Shown one piece after another: positions 15,767 through 15,913 of a stretch of DNA of 15,913 nt (positions within the stretch are counted from its first letter, which is position 1; the number at the start of each line of letters is the position of its first letter). The notes beneath the pieces are model-generated. The model was not told the DNA's origin. It saw only the letters and a list, made by a program, of their open reading frames with translations, and did no database searches. The translations under genes were made by a program, and so were the position numbers. Source of the DNA: an uncultured Synechococcaceae cyanobacterium. Its GTDB lineage: Bacteria; Cyanobacteriota; Cyanobacteriia; PCC-6307; Cyanobiaceae. The stretch lies in assembly GCA_902538695.1 (NCBI GenBank), contig CACBGC010000019.1, positions 1 through 15,913 of the forward strand, read 5' to 3'.

Positions 15767-15913
15767 ATGTCTTACAAGTTTCCAGACAACCTCAACTATG
15801 CTGATACACATGAATATGTCTTAGAAGAAAATGGATTATTAAAAATTGGAGTTAGTGAATTCGCTATAGATCAATTAGGAGATATTGTTTTTGTTGAATT
15901 AGCTGATGAAGGG
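15767..15913 (+). CDS. gcvH: Glycine cleavage H protein, N-terminal part (runs off window)
   Basis: Starts MSYKFPDNLNYADTHEYVLE and continues to FAIDQLGDIVFVELADEG at the window edge. These 49 codons are the unmistakable N-terminal half-domain of cyanobacterial GcvH (HEYVL, IGVSEFAIDQLGDIVFV). The lipoyl-lysine motif should follow just beyond the window. It lies on the plus strand, opposite to the gcvH C-terminal fragment at 15388-15489 and to gcvP, and starts two bases after the lyase stop. The two gcvH pieces do not overlap in sequence, so the window cannot show whether there are one or two copies. If the contig continues with a full gcvH here, the minus-strand piece is a duplicate remnant. 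Confidence 0.93.
   Translation, partial: MSYKFPDNLNYADTHEYVLEENGLLKIGVSEFAIDQLGDIVFVELADEG

Noticed and set aside
15388..15913. Mobile element or site-specific inversion at the gcvH break
   Set aside because: No transposase, terminal inverted repeat, target duplication or recombinase site is visible; an amplification or assembly chimera explains it better.

Overview
The window looks like a piece of a high-light-adapted Prochlorococcus genome. The DNA is very AT-rich, intergenic gaps are short, and recognition motifs for cyanobacterial proteins recur (Ycf37, SqdB/SqdX sulfolipid enzymes, cyanobacterial ClpP/ClpX). Gene order tig-clpP-clpX-dnaX and the sqdB-sqdX pair fit that genus as I remember it. 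The species call rests on recognised protein sequences and base composition, not on a database search.

Layout. Positions 1-4592 (+) hold a proteostasis and replication block: the 3' end of trigger factor, ClpP, ClpX and the DNA polymerase III tau/gamma subunit. Positions 4594-7461 (-) hold two envelope-type genes, a membrane family-2 glycosyltransferase and a SpoIID-domain protein. Positions 7553-9517 (+) hold ribosomal proteins L35 and L20, the photosystem I assembly factor Ycf37, and thiazole synthase ThiG. Positions 9688-12042 (+) hold the two-gene sulfolipid pathway, sqdB and sqdX. Positions 12055-15342 (-) hold a small unknown protein and the glycine decarboxylase P protein GcvP. No gene-less stretch exceeds about 170 bases. 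I found no tRNA, rRNA, CRISPR array, insertion sequence or phage gene.

The right end is abnormal. Just upstream of gcvP on the minus strand is the C-terminal end of gcvH, as expected. About 100 bases into it the sequence switches, near 15490, to the opposite orientation. It then reads on the plus strand through the last ~90 codons of a methionine-gamma-lyase/aluminium-resistance-family gene into the N-terminal 49 codons of gcvH, where the window ends. In an intact genome these should be collinear (lyase - gcvH - gcvP). The simplest reading is an inverted chimera, typical of multiple-displacement-amplified single-cell DNA or a misassembled contig end. A real inversion or inverted duplication is the alternative.

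Apart from that junction the content is ordinary core genome. I do not see a credible new biological system here. Lesser points worth checking are a Lys/Thr-rich tail on trigger factor, a homopolymer in dnaX where slippage would give a gamma-like short product, the SpoIID/glycosyltransferase pair, and an 82-residue basic orphan protein.
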